Positions 4,369-5,300 of a stretch of 5,300 nucleotides of DNA are shown in pieces. Position numbers and translations under genes: made by a program. The DNA lies in contig JAPULP010000037.1 in assembly GCA_027294815.1 (NCBI GenBank), forward strand, positions 1 through 5,300. Direction: 5' to 3'. Each line of letters begins with the position of its first letter. The stretch's first letter is position 1. The notes below the pieces were generated by a model. It was not told the DNA's origin. It searched no databases and saw only the letters and a list, made by a program, of their open reading frames with translations. Source of the DNA: Gemmatimonadota bacterium. Lineage in GTDB: Bacteria > Gemmatimonadota > Gemmatimonadetes > Gemmatimonadales > GWC2-71-9.

Positions 4369-5300
4369 ATGCATACCGACGCCGTGAACTGGACACCGGA
4401 GGGAGCGGTGTCCTTGCTCGACCAGACGCTGCTCCCCGACGAGACCGTGTTCCTCAAAATCGATACGATCGATGCAATGGTCGAGGCGATTCAAGCGCTG
4501 CGTGTGCGTGGCGCTCCGCTCATCGGAGTGGCTGCGGTGATGGGAATCGCGGCCGCGGCTCGCCGAGCCGCAGTCGACGGGACGGTGTCGCGTGACAAGG
4601 AGGCGGCGTTGCGATGGTTAGGGGCTGCGTGCGATGCGATGGCTCGTGCTCGGCCGACGGCGGTGAACCTCGCCTGGGCCGTCGAAGGACTCCGCGCGGC
4701 CGCCGTGCAACGGGTCGGCGCTGCGGACGAAGAAGCGGCGCTCGACGTGATGGTGAGTAGCCTGCGCCAAGAAGCGCAAAGAATCTGGGATGAAGACGCC
4801 GAGATGTGTCGGGCGATCGGAAACGCCGGCGCGGAGCTGTTCCAGCCCGGGACCTCCGTCATGACGCACTGCAACACGGGTATGCTGGCGACGGGTGGAA
4901 TCGGAACCGCCCTCGGCGTGATCCGTACCGCGTACGAGCAAGGGAAAGTCGCGAGTGTCTACGCCTGTGAGGCCAGACCGCTGCTGCAGGGGAGCCGTCT
5001 CACCGCATGGGAGTTGGCTCGCCTGCAGATTCCCTGCACGGTGATGGTGGACAGCGCCGCCGCTACCGTAATGTCGCAGGGGCGGGTGGGCGCCGTGATT
5101 CTCGGTGCCGACCGTATAGCCGCCAACGGCGATGTGGCCAACAAGATCGGGACCCAAAACCTGGCGGTCATCGCCGGCCAACATCGTATTCCTTTCTATG
5201 TGGCGGCCCCTCGGAGCACGTTCGACATCGAAACCCCCACCGGCGCGGCCATCCCGATCGAGGAGCGTACCGCCGCCGAGGTGCCCACGGCGGACGGGGT
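4369..5300 (+). CDS. mtnA: S-methyl-5-thioribose-1-phosphate isomerase, C-terminus cut by window edge
   Basis: The enzyme converts 5-methylthioribose 1-phosphate to 5-methylthioribulose 1-phosphate in the methionine salvage pathway and is related to the eIF2B alpha/beta/delta subunits. The window holds 310 complete codons with no stop; family members are about 340-360 residues, so only a short tail is missing. Seen: VNWTPEGAVSLLDQTLLPDE at the N-terminus; VRGAPLIGVAAVMGIA (46-61); PTAVNLAWAV; THCNTGMLATGGIGTALGVIR with catalytic Cys168; EARPLLQGSRLTAWEL; GADRIAANGDVANKIGT with catalytic Asp248 and Asn258-Lys259; and TPTGAAIPIEER. The Cys-Asp spacing of 80 equals that of the Bacillus subtilis enzyme (Cys160, Asp240). 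ATG at 4369 is chosen because homology begins there. An in-frame ATG at 4321 would add 16 residues with no family resemblance; neither has a clear Shine-Dalgarno. No other methionine-salvage gene is in view. Confidence 0.96.
   Translation, partial: MHTDAVNWTPEGAVSLLDQTLLPDETVFLKIDTIDAMVEAIQALRVRGAPLIGVAAVMGIAAAARRAAVDGTVSRDKEAALRWLGAACDAMARARPTAVNLAWAVEGLRAAAVQRVGAADEEAALDVMVSSLRQEAQRIWDEDAEMCRAIGNAGAELFQPGTSVMTHCNTGMLATGGIGTALGVIRTAYEQGKVASVYACEARPLLQGSRLTAWELARLQIPCTVMVDSAAATVMSQGRVGAVILGADRIAANGDVANKIGTQNLAVIAGQHRIPFYVAAPRSTFDIETPTGAAIPIEERTAAEVPTADG

Noticed and set aside
4303..4494. Upstream 64-codon extension of the ogt frame
   Set aside because: It has no similarity to the alkyltransferase family and overlaps the conserved N-terminus of mtnA; 163 residues from 4302 is the normal length.
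4618..5184. A 188-codon minus-strand open frame (and a shorter one at 4491-4877)
   Set aside because: Both lie antisense within mtnA, whose catalytic motifs are intact on the plus strand.

Overview
The window is GC-rich bacterial chromosome, coding on nearly every base. It carries a tight minus-strand replication/repair block (recF, a DciA/DUF721 gene, gyrB) flanked by small DNA-repair genes and a methionine-salvage gene. Gene style (short ~650-residue GyrB, DciA rather than DnaC/DnaI as putative helicase loader, a family 5 type uracil-DNA glycosylase, GTG and TTG starts) fits a free-living, GC-rich, non-proteobacterial lineage. Gemmatimonadota or a neighbouring phylum is my best guess, but this is an inference from protein flavour and not a demonstrated assignment.

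Layout from left to right: (1) positions 1-129, minus strand: the first 43 codons of a family 5 (UdgB-like) uracil-DNA glycosylase that runs off the left edge. (2) 130-279: a 150-bp intergenic gap holding an AT-rich imperfect inverted repeat built from 7-bp units, plus a small GC hairpin right behind the gyrB stop. (3) 280-2232 gyrB, 2263-2583 dciA and 2573-3643 recF, all minus strand and transcribed recF to dciA to gyrB. recF and dciA overlap by 11 bp, and dciA and gyrB are 30 bp apart, so this is very probably one operon. (4) 3644-3810: an intergenic gap with a convincing intrinsic terminator for minus-strand transcripts, preceded by a promoter-like sequence and a 17-codon mini-ORF that could form a short leader transcript. 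(5) 3811-4302, minus strand: ogt, O6-alkylguanine-DNA alkyltransferase. (6) 4369 to the right edge, plus strand: mtnA, methylthioribose-1-phosphate isomerase, divergent from ogt and cut before its C-terminus.

Functionally, the core encodes recombination-mediator loading at gaps (RecF), replicative helicase operation (DciA) and supercoiling (GyrB). The flanks encode direct reversal of alkylation damage (Ogt) and uracil excision (Udg). Compared with the classic dnaA-dnaN-recF-(DUF721)-gyrB-gyrA order, dnaN is not adjacent to recF and gyrA is not adjacent to gyrB here. All main genes belong to well-known families. I see no new defence system, mobile element, CRISPR array, tRNA or rRNA. The least explained parts are the two intergenic regions.
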